Made by a program: the position numbers and the translations under genes. Shown here piece after piece: positions 21,801 through 26,779 of a stretch of DNA of 26,829 bases; position 1 is the stretch's first letter; every line of letters begins with the position of its first letter. Below the pieces are notes generated by a model. The model had not been told where the DNA came from. It made no database searches and saw only the letters and a program-made list of their open reading frames with translations. The stretch is from assembly GCA_002482845.1 (NCBI GenBank), contig DLGT01000066.1:26545-53373 (forward strand). Direction: 5' to 3'. This DNA is from Saprospiraceae bacterium UBA7687. Lineage in GTDB: Bacteria > Bacteroidota > Bacteroidia > Chitinophagales > Saprospiraceae.

Positions 21801-23195
21801 AGTGTGGAAGTTATAGGGCAGCCTTTACATGGCGCAGTAATAATCGATATTGATGGAAATGTCATTTATACACCTGAAGCTGGTTTTACAGGAGACGATA
21901 CATTGCGATATAAAGTTTGTGTCACAGGAGAATTTACCAACTGTGCAGAAGCGAATCAAATCATCCATGTTTTATCAAGTGGTTTCTTTTTTTCCAATGC
22001 AACCTATGCAAGTGATGATTTTTATTTTACAAATCAATCGTCGCCAATAGTGGGTAATGTCTTGCTAAATGATTATGATTTTGAAGGTGATCTACAAGAA
22101 GTTACACTTGAGGGTAGCGTTTCTTTGCCGGTTAGTATATTTGGCGGTAGTTATCATATTAATTCTAATGGAGATTTTACCTTTACGCCAGACATTGGGT
22201 TTTCTGGTTCGACTTCATTTGTGTATGAAGTATGTGATGTAAATGTGCAATCGGTTTGTGCAAAAGCCACTGTTTATATTTTTGTGCTAAGAGATTTGCC
22301 ACTTCGAGTAAGGGTGTATCTAGAAGGTGCACTCATGGAAAATGCCAATGCAAAAGATAATAATAACAGACCTTTGATGCGTGACAATCTTAGAGTGAGT
22401 CCATTTACAGGTCAGAATTTTATTCCATTCCAAGATCCTTACACGGTTTCTACGGAGTATGTAGATGTTAAAAATAAATATGTCAAGGTGGGTGCAGGTT
22501 CATTATCACGTTTCCATACCATACCTGATCCTACTGCTGTTTTTGCAGTCACTGGACCTAATGCCATTGTTGATTGGGTATTTGTAGAATTGAGATCTAA
22601 GCTTGACTCAAGTGAAGTAGTTGCCACAAGGTCAGGATTATTGCAAAGAGATGGCGATGTTGTCGATTTGGATGGGGTAAGCCCGCTTGCATTTGCAGGT
22701 GTAGCTGCGGATAGCTTTTATGTTGTTGCAAGACATAGAAACCATCTAGGAGCAATGACATTGGTATCAAGTGTCAATGAAGTCATTGATATGACAGATA
22801 TAAATACACCTATCTTTGATTTTGGCACAACTTTACAAAACGGTTACAACTATACTGGTTTTGGTACAAATAACAATGTGAAACAAGGATATCGTGCTCT
22901 TTGGGGAGGAGATTTTGATGGCAATGGCAGATTGAAATTTGTCAATCCTAATGATGATCAAAATATATTGTTTTATGAAGTATTTGCTTCACCAGGCAAT
23001 ACAATGACAGCTTCAAATTATAATTTTACATACGGCTATTATCAAGGTGATTTTGATTTGAATGCCAAGTCTAAATACGACAATCCTAATGACGACAAAA
23101 ATATGTTGTTTAGCCAAATTCTTCTTTTCCCTTTGAATGCAGGATTGTTGTCAAACTTTAATTTCTTTATTCAACAAGTTCCAGAAAGGAAGTAA
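9882..23195 (+). CDS. Giant (4437 aa) multidomain SprB/Big_2 surface adhesin
   Basis: ATG 5 nt after the stop of gene 2. The signal peptide is long, with two hydrophobic stretches (3-24 and 33-50) and probable cleavage near LQA|Q (52/53). Order: DNRLRE/CBM96-like beta-sandwich (54-244, with VGLRFTGMTIPKNAIITSAY); two SprB units (245-405); duplicated modules A (408-885) and B (888-1376), each beginning LYLS...LDRI; four SprB units; a PKD-like and an Ig-like domain (about 1685-1845); ten more SprB units to about 2604; tandem-95 domain (2606-2703); DUF11-like domain (2704-2850) ending DPDNDGDPTNNN; 13 Big_2 units (2861-3829); three cadherin-like domains (3831-4138); C-terminal domain (4139-4437) with loops GDFDGNGR and GDFDLNAK. 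The second loop is less canonical than in gene 1 (NA for DG). The frame is intact throughout. It is probably a T9SS-exported fibre or adhesin; the ligand is unknown. No type A sorting motif is seen. Confidence 0.97.
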   Translation: MNILSLTYYFSLMLRFLVLRALAICNRTKLLKILMIVFLTISFTGFLNTLQAQTTITKSIATGTDDVEEGGVGSTFGTGHGYMYNISPRIELTRDDQEPSSGNQTVGLRFTGMTIPKNAIITSAYLTFRGVTPVSPNSNSGTTNITIKGQAADNPGTFTTTAFDVSNRTSTSATVAWAPPTWSDAVNYNSPSIINIVQELVNRSGWNSGNAMVFVISGTGSRSAHAYEGSTTYAPKLTVTYSTAAPLSLSTSVTNILCRGNSTGGIDLSVSGGITNYTYDWSNDGPESTDNDTQDLSGLAAGSYVVTVTDAVGTTATTTATITQPGSSVSLSSVVTKVSSSGGNNGAIDLSVSGGTAGYSYLWSNSATTQDISGLTAGNYTVTVTDGNGCSTNLSVTVETNSNNNIVNKQLYLSESLGLDRINPSAPPLDNTTSVTPTLSTGASGVVLENTSTITATSGSTVTLSHTIGNGENRGLIVAVSSRDRSVNSITYGGVSLVLIGNRTYGSDARVYLYGLVNPSIGTANVVVTMSGSVSNGVVVSASSFFGIDQTVPLGTFASSTGNSSSASVNVSSVSGDYIYDAVTYRNTSNLNAGAGQTERWDLSSGSIRGAGSSEAANSSSTTMSWSGSSARWVIGGVAIKPATFINTLTFTENPVLCSALTIKANNAITFSAYINVINGTMPVNPNITAVIRNGGTNIITLTNPTYNSATGLLTWSGTRGSDVTIPTGQAISLDITTNQSGVSFQVRHDSQLYPSKITLPVSTFINVNSVDVYSSSYPNGQIYTDIPNVGTSYIRVAVTDPFGASDITGVNLAVTRPDMSTINISLDESYVVGAISCGKIYQYTWSNPGNPGEWTIQATANEGSEGVTHSLSITKNVIIPTGPIVQTKYLYLSDPSQALDRIDPVSTSDGTTSQSASLSATGTTTATFTQNPTMCGALSLASGGAISVKSYASIITGSRATVTAVATTSGSAASVSSGNSLTFSHTPGTGPNRLLLVAVSVGNTGVSDEGAPGTVTGVTFGGTPMTLVSAIHSGVAVRSYIYRLINPTASPSANVVITIGSKTSGVIASATTFNNVNQSTPLGAAQTFIANGGDYFVAGNVTSAVGELIFSTGAVDEYVNVQQGISANAGQTELWNNSGFNYVSGASSTIDGASSVYIRYNMLDYEDGCFAAVSIKPAASSTLVSNPNITAVIKYGSTTIATLTNPSFNSSTNLLTWTSTLPSNVNIPAGQAISLAVTTAEPMAVFRLEYDSQTKPSKIELPVSNYIDITSLDFYNAPYPSGSIILSANNGSTVYLRATVSNPFGTGDITGLDLNISPLGINVAATSVATSSCIRTYQYIWNTPSSPGEYNITATAKEGYENQVVDFDFVDFSLCPLTVSPAVIATPTCNIPDGGDVDLNVTGGNGPYTWSWSRTSPIGSGNGTGLHMTGLEAGVYSITVTSVGGCTGSANVTVTGSGAPIVEAVVTNTGSSCYDGGINLSVTGGSGNYTYFWADGVYTQNRINLTQGLYTVTVTDQDNGCTATAEAEILSGAPIDAGVFILYPSCAGGNDGLINLSPVGGTGDYTYLWADAATTEDRSGLSAGNYTVTISDSGTCTSVFIYTLSNPEVLDLTLTKTDPTCISSGNIISNATGGTSPYQYNWEDISGPNNPKNRTDLLPGNYTLTVTDQNGCTTSAVGIIEEADCDLNAYLVCTSNASDIYKVDPDPTILSYQWSVPVGANIVQGQGTSQITINWSNATPGLDQVCVHSINDCGESSDVCTPVYIKTVVPGIAFSNPVCEGLNINFEGSGGVSYQWSGPNNFASNLAFPVILNANASNSGLYQVTVTSEDGCTASTSANVVVHTNPNISLSAFETSTCESDNGSINLTVTGGATPYTYLWSNGFFVQDLNNIPVGSYLVTVTDANGCTNSGITSVNASSGLSLSNTKTDVTCYDGNNGTINLTAAGGSDNYEYQWSNGITTQNVSNIKAGLYRVTVTDKENGCLGMTTVDIQQPPKLQADKTVEHIDAFGASNGEIEISVFGGSPAYNYDWADLSGSNNPAQRTSLSAGLYVVTITDTQSCPEVVALNLNQPESPLTLSILQTNITCFGSADGIANLTVTGGNPPYTYLWSTGSTREDLTGLVPGVYTVTVTDAMAVSSTISTSIIQPLAINFNVSNTDVSCFGANSGAITLNPSGGTSPYTYRWSNGSTTKDISNLNANSYVITITDANGCLNTSSIDINAGNQLNVVNDITHVSCAGSAVGSIDISVSGGNGSYEYLWSNGATSQDLTSISAGNYIVTITDSALCSAVVSSSVVELSSIAAESFVSPLSCTAVTTGNVDLVVGGGTSPYTYVWNNGATTEDLSNIQPGIYTVTITDAGSCSIQHIVNVVEPTSLTVNAIQTYTDCFGIDQGNINTTISGGTAPYKYAWSNGMSTPNLTNLADGVYILTVTDYSGCSSTSISLLAQPSKVVVTGGTIPNCPGQLNGSIMVFTTGGSRPYIFNWSDGGPNSTERTGLGAGFYSVTVIDNNGCSASTTFEVKPLTLDFFNVIPSCGRDPETGNTYVKENGQVYAKVSGGLEPYNYSWSTGGTLGYIENLPLGNYSVTVESNGCTISGETALSGNVCIPPVAADDFYLTEMNVGVNGNLAINDYDPNTEYPLTFLPLGYINEEVGLIKWDSTFNGEFQFTPATNYFGTFSLPYQICDTLNLCDIGNLTVRVEKPVLGLAKEISYGPINNEDGTYDFTYTILVENKSLFPLTSVQITDHLDATFPNVISYTINNVSSTQFSINNVYNGSNNINLLVGNDVLAPLASGLITIDMTLTPGQERGPFNNSAFGSAISPLGVLFTDISQNGSNPDPDNDGDPTNNNDPTPLLFCPAANFTGPTTICIASTTTMTPSSGGTWESADPSIATISNTGVVTGISVGSTTFTFHQNGCSSEPSIPVTVIGQVAHVIGSTSLCLGSTTTLSPSTGGTWSSTNPSVATVNNAGVVTGVANGTATFRFTETSTGCTSLPTQVVNVNNRPLITITGPTSICVGGSTSLSPTSGGVWSSSNPAVATINNAGVVTAIAQGIATFTFTLSSGCVSNPSNPITINGKPTATISGDQSICIGASTQLIPSTGGTWVSSHPLIASVSNSGLVTGITSGQATFIYTETSSGCVSNPSTPVQIKTKPTISLTGNDEVCAGLTTSFAPSSGGIWTSSNTAIATISNAGLVFGVGPGQVTFTFRDNTTGCNSDASTAVTIHPKPIVNFICPSVICVGDNSGLLPEAAEAGGTWISSNNAIAQINHEGVVVGIAAGSVTFTYTAPTTGCISNPSASMTVIGKPVVNIVGSSTICIGTTTNLSPSTGGTWTSSNTSVATINNSGVVTGVSPGTAIFYFTETSTGCISQASAPVTVNLPPTVSLSGPSTICVGFTTNVLPSTGGVWTSNNPTIATVTNSGIVTGLSNGVVQLTYTSGNGCISITPILINVNGKPSITLNGPSSICIGSSTSFLPSSGGVWVSNHPSIATITNSGIVTAIAPGTATFTFTDNVTNCVSVTSTSIVVNAKPTVNISGSNSICVGAMTTVTPTVNGTWSSSNPAVATVNNIGAVLGISEGTATFTFTQTATGCASDPTTTIQVKPKPIIEITGDASICIGTNTQLLPSSGGTWTSTQPSIASINSAGLVTSHQAGSARFIFTSTSTGCLSNQSAPVVVLPKPAVSILGSTDICIGATTTLLPNTGGTWTSNHPSIASVSNSGIVTGLAEGNATFTFVNSETGCTSNPTLPILVQATSNLDLSDISSLCVGFSATLTASTSGIWASNDPDVATITAGGVATGIAAGFVSFTFQDNSGLCNNVVSTDTIQIGYCILPDFNFTSVNVLVNGNVHTNDMVPSGATYGTPVLQSKPSESTANIVMNTDGSYTFVANQKGEYIFSVPICANGFFVNCPTSLLTINVTDILEPGKKPFANLDLATTYANFNPTLAGEPVTIYTLSNDFCLYGSGCSLDPLSVEVIGQPLHGAVIIDIDGNVIYTPEAGFTGDDTLRYKVCVTGEFTNCAEANQIIHVLSSGFFFSNATYASDDFYFTNQSSPIVGNVLLNDYDFEGDLQEVTLEGSVSLPVSIFGGSYHINSNGDFTFTPDIGFSGSTSFVYEVCDVNVQSVCAKATVYIFVLRDLPLRVRVYLEGALMENANAKDNNNRPLMRDNLRVSPFTGQNFIPFQDPYTVSTEYVDVKNKYVKVGAGSLSRFHTIPDPTAVFAVTGPNAIVDWVFVELRSKLDSSEVVATRSGLLQRDGDVVDLDGVSPLAFAGVAADSFYVVARHRNHLGAMTLVSSVNEVIDMTDINTPIFDFGTTLQNGYNYTGFGTNNNVKQGYRALWGGDFDGNGRLKFVNPNDDQNILFYEVFASPGNTMTASNYNFTYGYYQGDFDLNAKSKYDNPNDDKNMLFSQILLFPLNAGLLSNFNFFIQQVPERK
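10614..11090 (+). repeat. First SprB pair of gene 3, each unit with a single cysteine
   Basis: Unit 1 keeps the first Cys (NILCRG) but has DAVGTTATT where the late GC should be. Unit 2 has KVSSSGG in place of the first Cys but keeps NGCST. The rest of both units is normal (SGGxxxYxYxWSN). Confidence 0.88.
11103..12535 (+). repeat. Duplicated module A of gene 3
   Basis: Residues 408-885. Host module: KQLYLSESLGLDRINP, then TFTENPVLCSAL (about 650), NPNITAVI (685), a GLLTWSG strand, an IPTGQAISLDIT strand, DSQLYPSKITLPVSTFI, and a DPFGASDITGVNL Ig-like end. A separate beta-sandwich domain of about 200 aa (445-647: TVTLSHTIGNGENRGLIVAV ... GGVAIKPA) sits before TFTENP. Confidence 0.85.
12545..14010 (+). 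repeat. Duplicated module B of gene 3
   Basis: Residues 888-1376, with the same host landmarks as module A: KYLYLSDPSQALDRIDP, TFTQNPTMCGAL (about 928), NPNITAVI (1187), IPAGQAISLAVT, DSQTKPSKIELPVSNYI, NPFGTGDITGLDL. The nested domain (about 962-1186: SLTFSHTPGTGPNRLLLVAV ... AAVSIKPA) lies after the TFTQNP segment, not before it as in module A. Confidence 0.85.
14011..17690 (+). repeat. Main SprB block of gene 3 (14 units, interrupted once)
   Basis: Four SprB units, then a PKD-like and an Ig-like domain at about 14936-15415, then ten more units. Units 7 (15871-16098) and 8 (16099-16332) have one Cys each; the other twelve have two. Units 12, 13 and 14 correspond to the last three units of gene 1. 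Unit 14 has the long post-Cys loop (CGRDPETGNTYVKENGQ) typical of the closing unit. Confidence 0.92.
18463..21365 (+). repeat. Array of thirteen Big_2-like Ig repeats in gene 3
   Basis: Thirteen units of about 75 aa with the same core as in gene 1 (ICIGxxTxLxPSxGGTWxSxxPSIATV) and two cysteines each. Unit 6 has an extra cysteine (ICPSVICVG) plus a small EAAEA insertion. The units are diverged at nucleotide level, although the cores recur often enough to be hard for short-read assembly. Confidence 0.93.
21372..23195 (+). repeat. C-terminal cassette, copy 2 (paralogue of 4165-5983)
   Basis: Same layout as the gene 1 tail: CILPDFNFTSVNV start, three cadherin-like domains with NDYDFEGD and FTFTPDIGFSG motifs, the RVYLEGAL domain with VDWVFVELRSK and QRDGDVVDLDGVSPL, two Asp-rich loop repeats, and the FNFFIQQVPERK end. 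Confidence 0.9.
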
Positions 23196-23396
23196 TTTGA
23201 GTACTTCTTTTATGCGTAACTAGCTGAAATATACATATGTATAAAATTATTAATTTAAATATATAATTTTTATTACATATCATAGTGGTTACTATGAGTA
23301 ATTGGTGTCTTTTTGGTGTAAAGAGTGTCTTTTAATCTGGGCTTTTAAACAGATGCTAAAGACTTTTTTAAAACATTATTCCCAAAAACAGATACA
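23196..23396 (+). other. Intergenic region between genes 3 and 4
   Basis: It contains a 14-bp perfect palindrome TATACATATGTATA (23230-23243), overlapped by a weak A/T-only inverted repeat (AAAATTAT at 23243-23250 and ATAATTTT at 23263-23270). Three GTGT elements are spaced about one helical turn apart (GGTGTC 23304-23309, GGTGTA 23315-23320, AGTGTC 23324-23329), two of them within GTGTCTTTT. No TAnnTTTG promoter is evident. The leader CCCAAAAA is at 23381-23388. Gene 4 may have its own promoter here or be read through from gene 3. Confidence 0.5.
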
Positions 23397-26279
23397 ATGC
23401 TTAAAAAACCAAGTGTTTTAGTATTTTTATTTATTCTCTTGAGTGTTAACTATATTTTTTCTCAAGTGAATAGTGTAAATTATCACATCAGATATAATGA
23501 GAATACATGTCTATATGACTGTTGTTTGATTATAATGGATGGTTCAGCTACTTCACCCATTCAAAGGGCGCAATTCGGTTCTCAATACTCTATTGTGGTT
23601 CCTACGGGCACTCAAGTCCAAATTGCACAGCTCCATAATCCGATTCAAAATAATCAAACTTATAGTGGAACAGTACCATGTAATTGGAACATGAATAGTT
23701 CTATAACATCGCCTGGTGCACAACCAGAAAGTGATTTTTATAGTGTAACACCTAGTAATTCACCATCTTCATTTTATAACAATCTTGGTACAGGGGATAC
23801 CATAGTGTTATTTAGTTTATCATTAAGTCCGATGATCAATTGTGCGCAAGGAGTCAGGGTATTTGACAACGAAACAGATCCAGCTGCAAATGCTGAAGGA
23901 ATGGGTGGTGGTGATTTTACCAATGGTTTTACCCTTGGTGGGATCAGTAATAAATACAATGCTAATTCACCTTCTATATTGCCATCACAACCAGATGTCT
24001 TAAGTTTGACATCTTCTTGTGCAGCAGGACTTAGTATCAATCTTAACGCTACTACAAATTCTTGTCAAGCTCCACTAAGCTATCAGTGGGCTGGTCCGGA
24101 TGGGTTTTCATCTGCATTACAGAACGTGGCATTACAAAACCCAGGTCCGTTAAATAGTGGATTGTACACAGTGACGATTTCAGATGTTTTAGGATGTAAA
24201 GATACGGTAAGTATTCAGGCATATGCGAAGCCTGAAGCTGGCCCTTCTCAGCTAGTATCTTGTTTTCAGTCTGGTACAGCTACGATACATGCTTTGGGTA
24301 ATGGTGTGTGGAGTATAGGTGCAGGAAGCGCAGGAACGGCAATGATTGCACAACCCAATAATGCTATAACGACAGTAATTGGATTTACAGCAGCAGGTGT
24401 TTATAATCTTGTCTGGTCTGCAAATGGATGCAGTGACACAACAACGGTGACTGCTGGTTCAGATTGTGCTTGTAACTTAAATAATAGCTTAGTACTGCCT
24501 ACTGTTCAGTCATTTTGCAACAGTTCAGGAGCTTTGACCCTGACAGGTAGTGACTTAAGTAGCTCTACAGGAACTTATCAATGGATTTACAAATTAAATA
24601 ATCAATCTTATGTGAATGCCCCAGGGTCAAGTTCAAATAAAGATTATCAAATCTCTAATTTAAATGTTGGAACACACGCCTTCAGGAGAATTTTCATAAA
24701 AAGTATAGCGCCATTCTGTAGAGACACCAGTAATATTGTCTCATTACAAGTTTTGGTCATGCCAAATGCTGGAGTTAATATCAACTTAAATTGTTATGAA
24801 ACGGATACTGCTTTTTTGCAAGCAGTAAATACAGGATTTTGGAGTCTTGGCACTTCGAGTGCAGGTACAGCTACACTTTCGTCACTGACAAATCCAAATG
24901 CTACTGTTACAAATTTTTCTCACCCAGGTGTGTATTATCTAATTTGGTCAAATAATGTATGTAGCGATACCACTTTAATAACTGCTGATATATTCTGTGG
25001 TTGTGATATTGCCAATGCAGGAGCCAATAGAAATGTCTGTATAGGTGGACAAAGTGAGTTGGTGGGTACGTGTGCATTAGGAATCTGGAGAAGTTTGGGC
25101 AGTAATCCAGCAGGTGCAATATTAGACAGCATAGCACCAGGCCAAAGTCTTGTTCAGTTTTCTACCCAAGCATCAGGCATGTATAGGTTTATATTTTCCA
25201 TAAATGAAGCGTTATCAGATACTGTTTTAATAGTTATCGTACCAAATCCTATAATCTCTGCTGGAGAAGATTTTGGATATTGTGAAGACCTTGGTTTAGT
25301 GACTATCACGGCTAGTGGTGGCACGGGCTATTTGTGGTCTACAGGCCAAACATCGACTTCCATAAATGTCGAACCAGACACAACAACAACTTATTATGTG
25401 ACAGGTTATAATGCAGATGGCTGTTCCAGAACCGATTCAGTGACAGTTACTATTTTTCAGAGACCATCAGGCGTCATTCCCCCAATAGATCCCATGTACG
25501 AAAAAGAAACCTTGCAACTTTATGCAGGTGACTGGAGTGATGGCCTGATGTATCTTTGGACGGGTCCAAATAGCTTTACATCTGCCACAAGAAATCCTGT
25601 AATACCAAATGTAAGTATGGTAAACTCAGGCATGTACACGCTTATGGTAACAAGTCCAGATGACTGTGTGGCATACGGATCTGTAAATGTTCAAATATTG
25701 GAAAGTCCGCTTCCTATTGTATTAAAAGATTTTGGTGGTAATTATAATTCAAAAACAAAGTCTAATGATTTGATTTGGAATACACTTACAGAAGCAAATA
25801 GCCATTATTTTGGAATTGAAAGAAGTGTCAATGGACAGCAATGGATAGAAGTTGGCAAAATCAATGCCAATGGAAGTTCTACTTCGTTAATATCTTACAG
25901 TTTTGAAGATACAAATATTAGAAAAGGACAAACATATTATTATAGACTTCGATCTGTAGATTATGACGGAAGCTTTCAATTTTCCAATATTATTGAAATC
26001 AGCGTTCCTTCCGATTTTACATTTATATCTTCTTTGTATCCTAACCCTGCTACAGATCATGCCAATTTAAAAATAGAAGGATTGATAGATGGAGACGTAG
26101 AAATACAAATATTTTCAACTTCAGGTCAAAATTGGTTCCATAGTGTTTTAAGTTCTGATGCTTATGTAGAGCAAGAAAATATCCAGATTCCAGTCTATCA
26201 ATTACCAAATGGTGTCTATCAGGTTGTCGTAACATCAGGTGTGGTCACCGCTCGACACAAATTGGTGGTTTTAAAGTAA
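23397..26279 (+). CDS. T9SS-secreted multi-Ig protein with type A sorting domain
   Basis: 960 aa. Signal peptide 1-22/23 (KK, a hydrophobic core, FSQ|V). Residues about 24-205 form an N-terminal domain seen in Bacteroidota secreted proteins (YHIRYNENTCLYDCCLII, MGGGDFTNGFTLGG). Several Ig/PKD-like domains follow to about 770, with paired cysteines, SLSYQW-type and GxWSxGxxSAGTA-type cores. Residues about 773-870 are FN3-like (LIWNTLTEANSHYFGIERS ... YYYRLRSVDYDGSF), the domain that often precedes T9SS tails. Residues 877-960 are a type A sorting domain: LYPNPATDH, a VEIQIFSTSGQ strand, LPNGVYQVVV and a basic end KLVVLK. It should cross the outer membrane by T9SS and be anchored or released after CTD cleavage. 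Many D(S/T)(A/I/V/T) sites fit Bacteroidota O-glycosylation. No enzymatic domain is seen; it is probably an adhesin or matrix protein. Confidence 0.95.
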   Translation: MLKKPSVLVFLFILLSVNYIFSQVNSVNYHIRYNENTCLYDCCLIIMDGSATSPIQRAQFGSQYSIVVPTGTQVQIAQLHNPIQNNQTYSGTVPCNWNMNSSITSPGAQPESDFYSVTPSNSPSSFYNNLGTGDTIVLFSLSLSPMINCAQGVRVFDNETDPAANAEGMGGGDFTNGFTLGGISNKYNANSPSILPSQPDVLSLTSSCAAGLSINLNATTNSCQAPLSYQWAGPDGFSSALQNVALQNPGPLNSGLYTVTISDVLGCKDTVSIQAYAKPEAGPSQLVSCFQSGTATIHALGNGVWSIGAGSAGTAMIAQPNNAITTVIGFTAAGVYNLVWSANGCSDTTTVTAGSDCACNLNNSLVLPTVQSFCNSSGALTLTGSDLSSSTGTYQWIYKLNNQSYVNAPGSSSNKDYQISNLNVGTHAFRRIFIKSIAPFCRDTSNIVSLQVLVMPNAGVNINLNCYETDTAFLQAVNTGFWSLGTSSAGTATLSSLTNPNATVTNFSHPGVYYLIWSNNVCSDTTLITADIFCGCDIANAGANRNVCIGGQSELVGTCALGIWRSLGSNPAGAILDSIAPGQSLVQFSTQASGMYRFIFSINEALSDTVLIVIVPNPIISAGEDFGYCEDLGLVTITASGGTGYLWSTGQTSTSINVEPDTTTTYYVTGYNADGCSRTDSVTVTIFQRPSGVIPPIDPMYEKETLQLYAGDWSDGLMYLWTGPNSFTSATRNPVIPNVSMVNSGMYTLMVTSPDDCVAYGSVNVQILESPLPIVLKDFGGNYNSKTKSNDLIWNTLTEANSHYFGIERSVNGQQWIEVGKINANGSSTSLISYSFEDTNIRKGQTYYYRLRSVDYDGSFQFSNIIEISVPSDFTFISSLYPNPATDHANLKIEGLIDGDVEIQIFSTSGQNWFHSVLSSDAYVEQENIQIPVYQLPNGVYQVVVTSGVVTARHKLVVLK

Positions 26280-26538
26280 ACAAGATTATAAATATCTATG
26301 CTGATGTGATATGGTCCAAAGCCGTACGACCAATAAGAATAATTTTAAAGTATACCATAAGGTTAACCAATTTCCAAAGTGGTAAGAATCATAGACATGG
26401 TACTACTTTTTTATTTGTTTTGCAAGATGTTGAGACTCCAGCTTTTTGATAGTTCGGCTCAGAGGCATTCAACTGCAATTTTACTTTTTCTACAAGTAAT
26501 AGACTGGTAAAAAAATCTTTTTTAATTACTTTTTTATA
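26280..26538 (+). other. Non-coding stretch after gene 4
   Basis: No ORF, RNA gene or clear terminator is recognised. There is an 8-bp palindrome GGTTAACC at 26361-26368 and a weak imperfect hairpin around ACCA...TGGT just after it. T-rich runs occur around 26407-26422 and 26518-26536 but lack a strong stem. Confidence 0.45.
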
Positions 26539-26569
26539 TTGTTTATTAAACGCAAAAACATTATATTTG
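26539..26569 (+). promoter_or_regulatory. Bacteroidota-type promoter (TTG-N20-TATATTTG)
   Basis: TTG at 26539-26541 and TATATTTG at 26562-26569 are separated by 20 nt, fitting the Bacteroidota primary sigma consensus (TTTG/TTG, about 19-21 nt, TAnnTTTG). Transcription would begin near 26576 and run right, through the tandem repeats, into a gene outside the window. Confidence 0.65.
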
Positions 26570-26699
26570 CTTGTAAATCTCGGTATACAAGTTATAACAA
26601 ACTTTCAATTTACCTATTACATTGACCAAAATCAAAATTAGCTTAATTACAAGATCAATCTGTATGGTTTTACTCCGAATTCTTTAAAATTCAAGTATT

Positions 26700-26765
26700 G
26701 TTCTCCCGACCTTCCCCCGACCTTCTCCCGACGTTCTCCCGACGTTCCCCCGACGTTCCCCCGAT
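26700..26765 (+). repeat. Six tandem 11-bp repeats, (G/C)TTC(T/C)CCCGAC
   Basis: Six units without gaps: 26700-26710, 26711-26721, 26722-26732, 26733-26743, 26744-26754 and 26755-26765. They vary only at base 1 (G/C), base 5 (T/C) and the last base of unit 6 (T). The + strand is pyrimidine-rich; the - strand carries six G-runs of 3-5 at 11-bp spacing. Confidence 0.93.
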
Positions 26766-26779
26766 GGAACTCCATAGAC

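Noticed and set aside
23243..23270. Terminator hairpin after gene 3
   Set aside because: The stem is A/T only, 8 bp, with a 12-nt loop; too weak to call in such AT-rich DNA.
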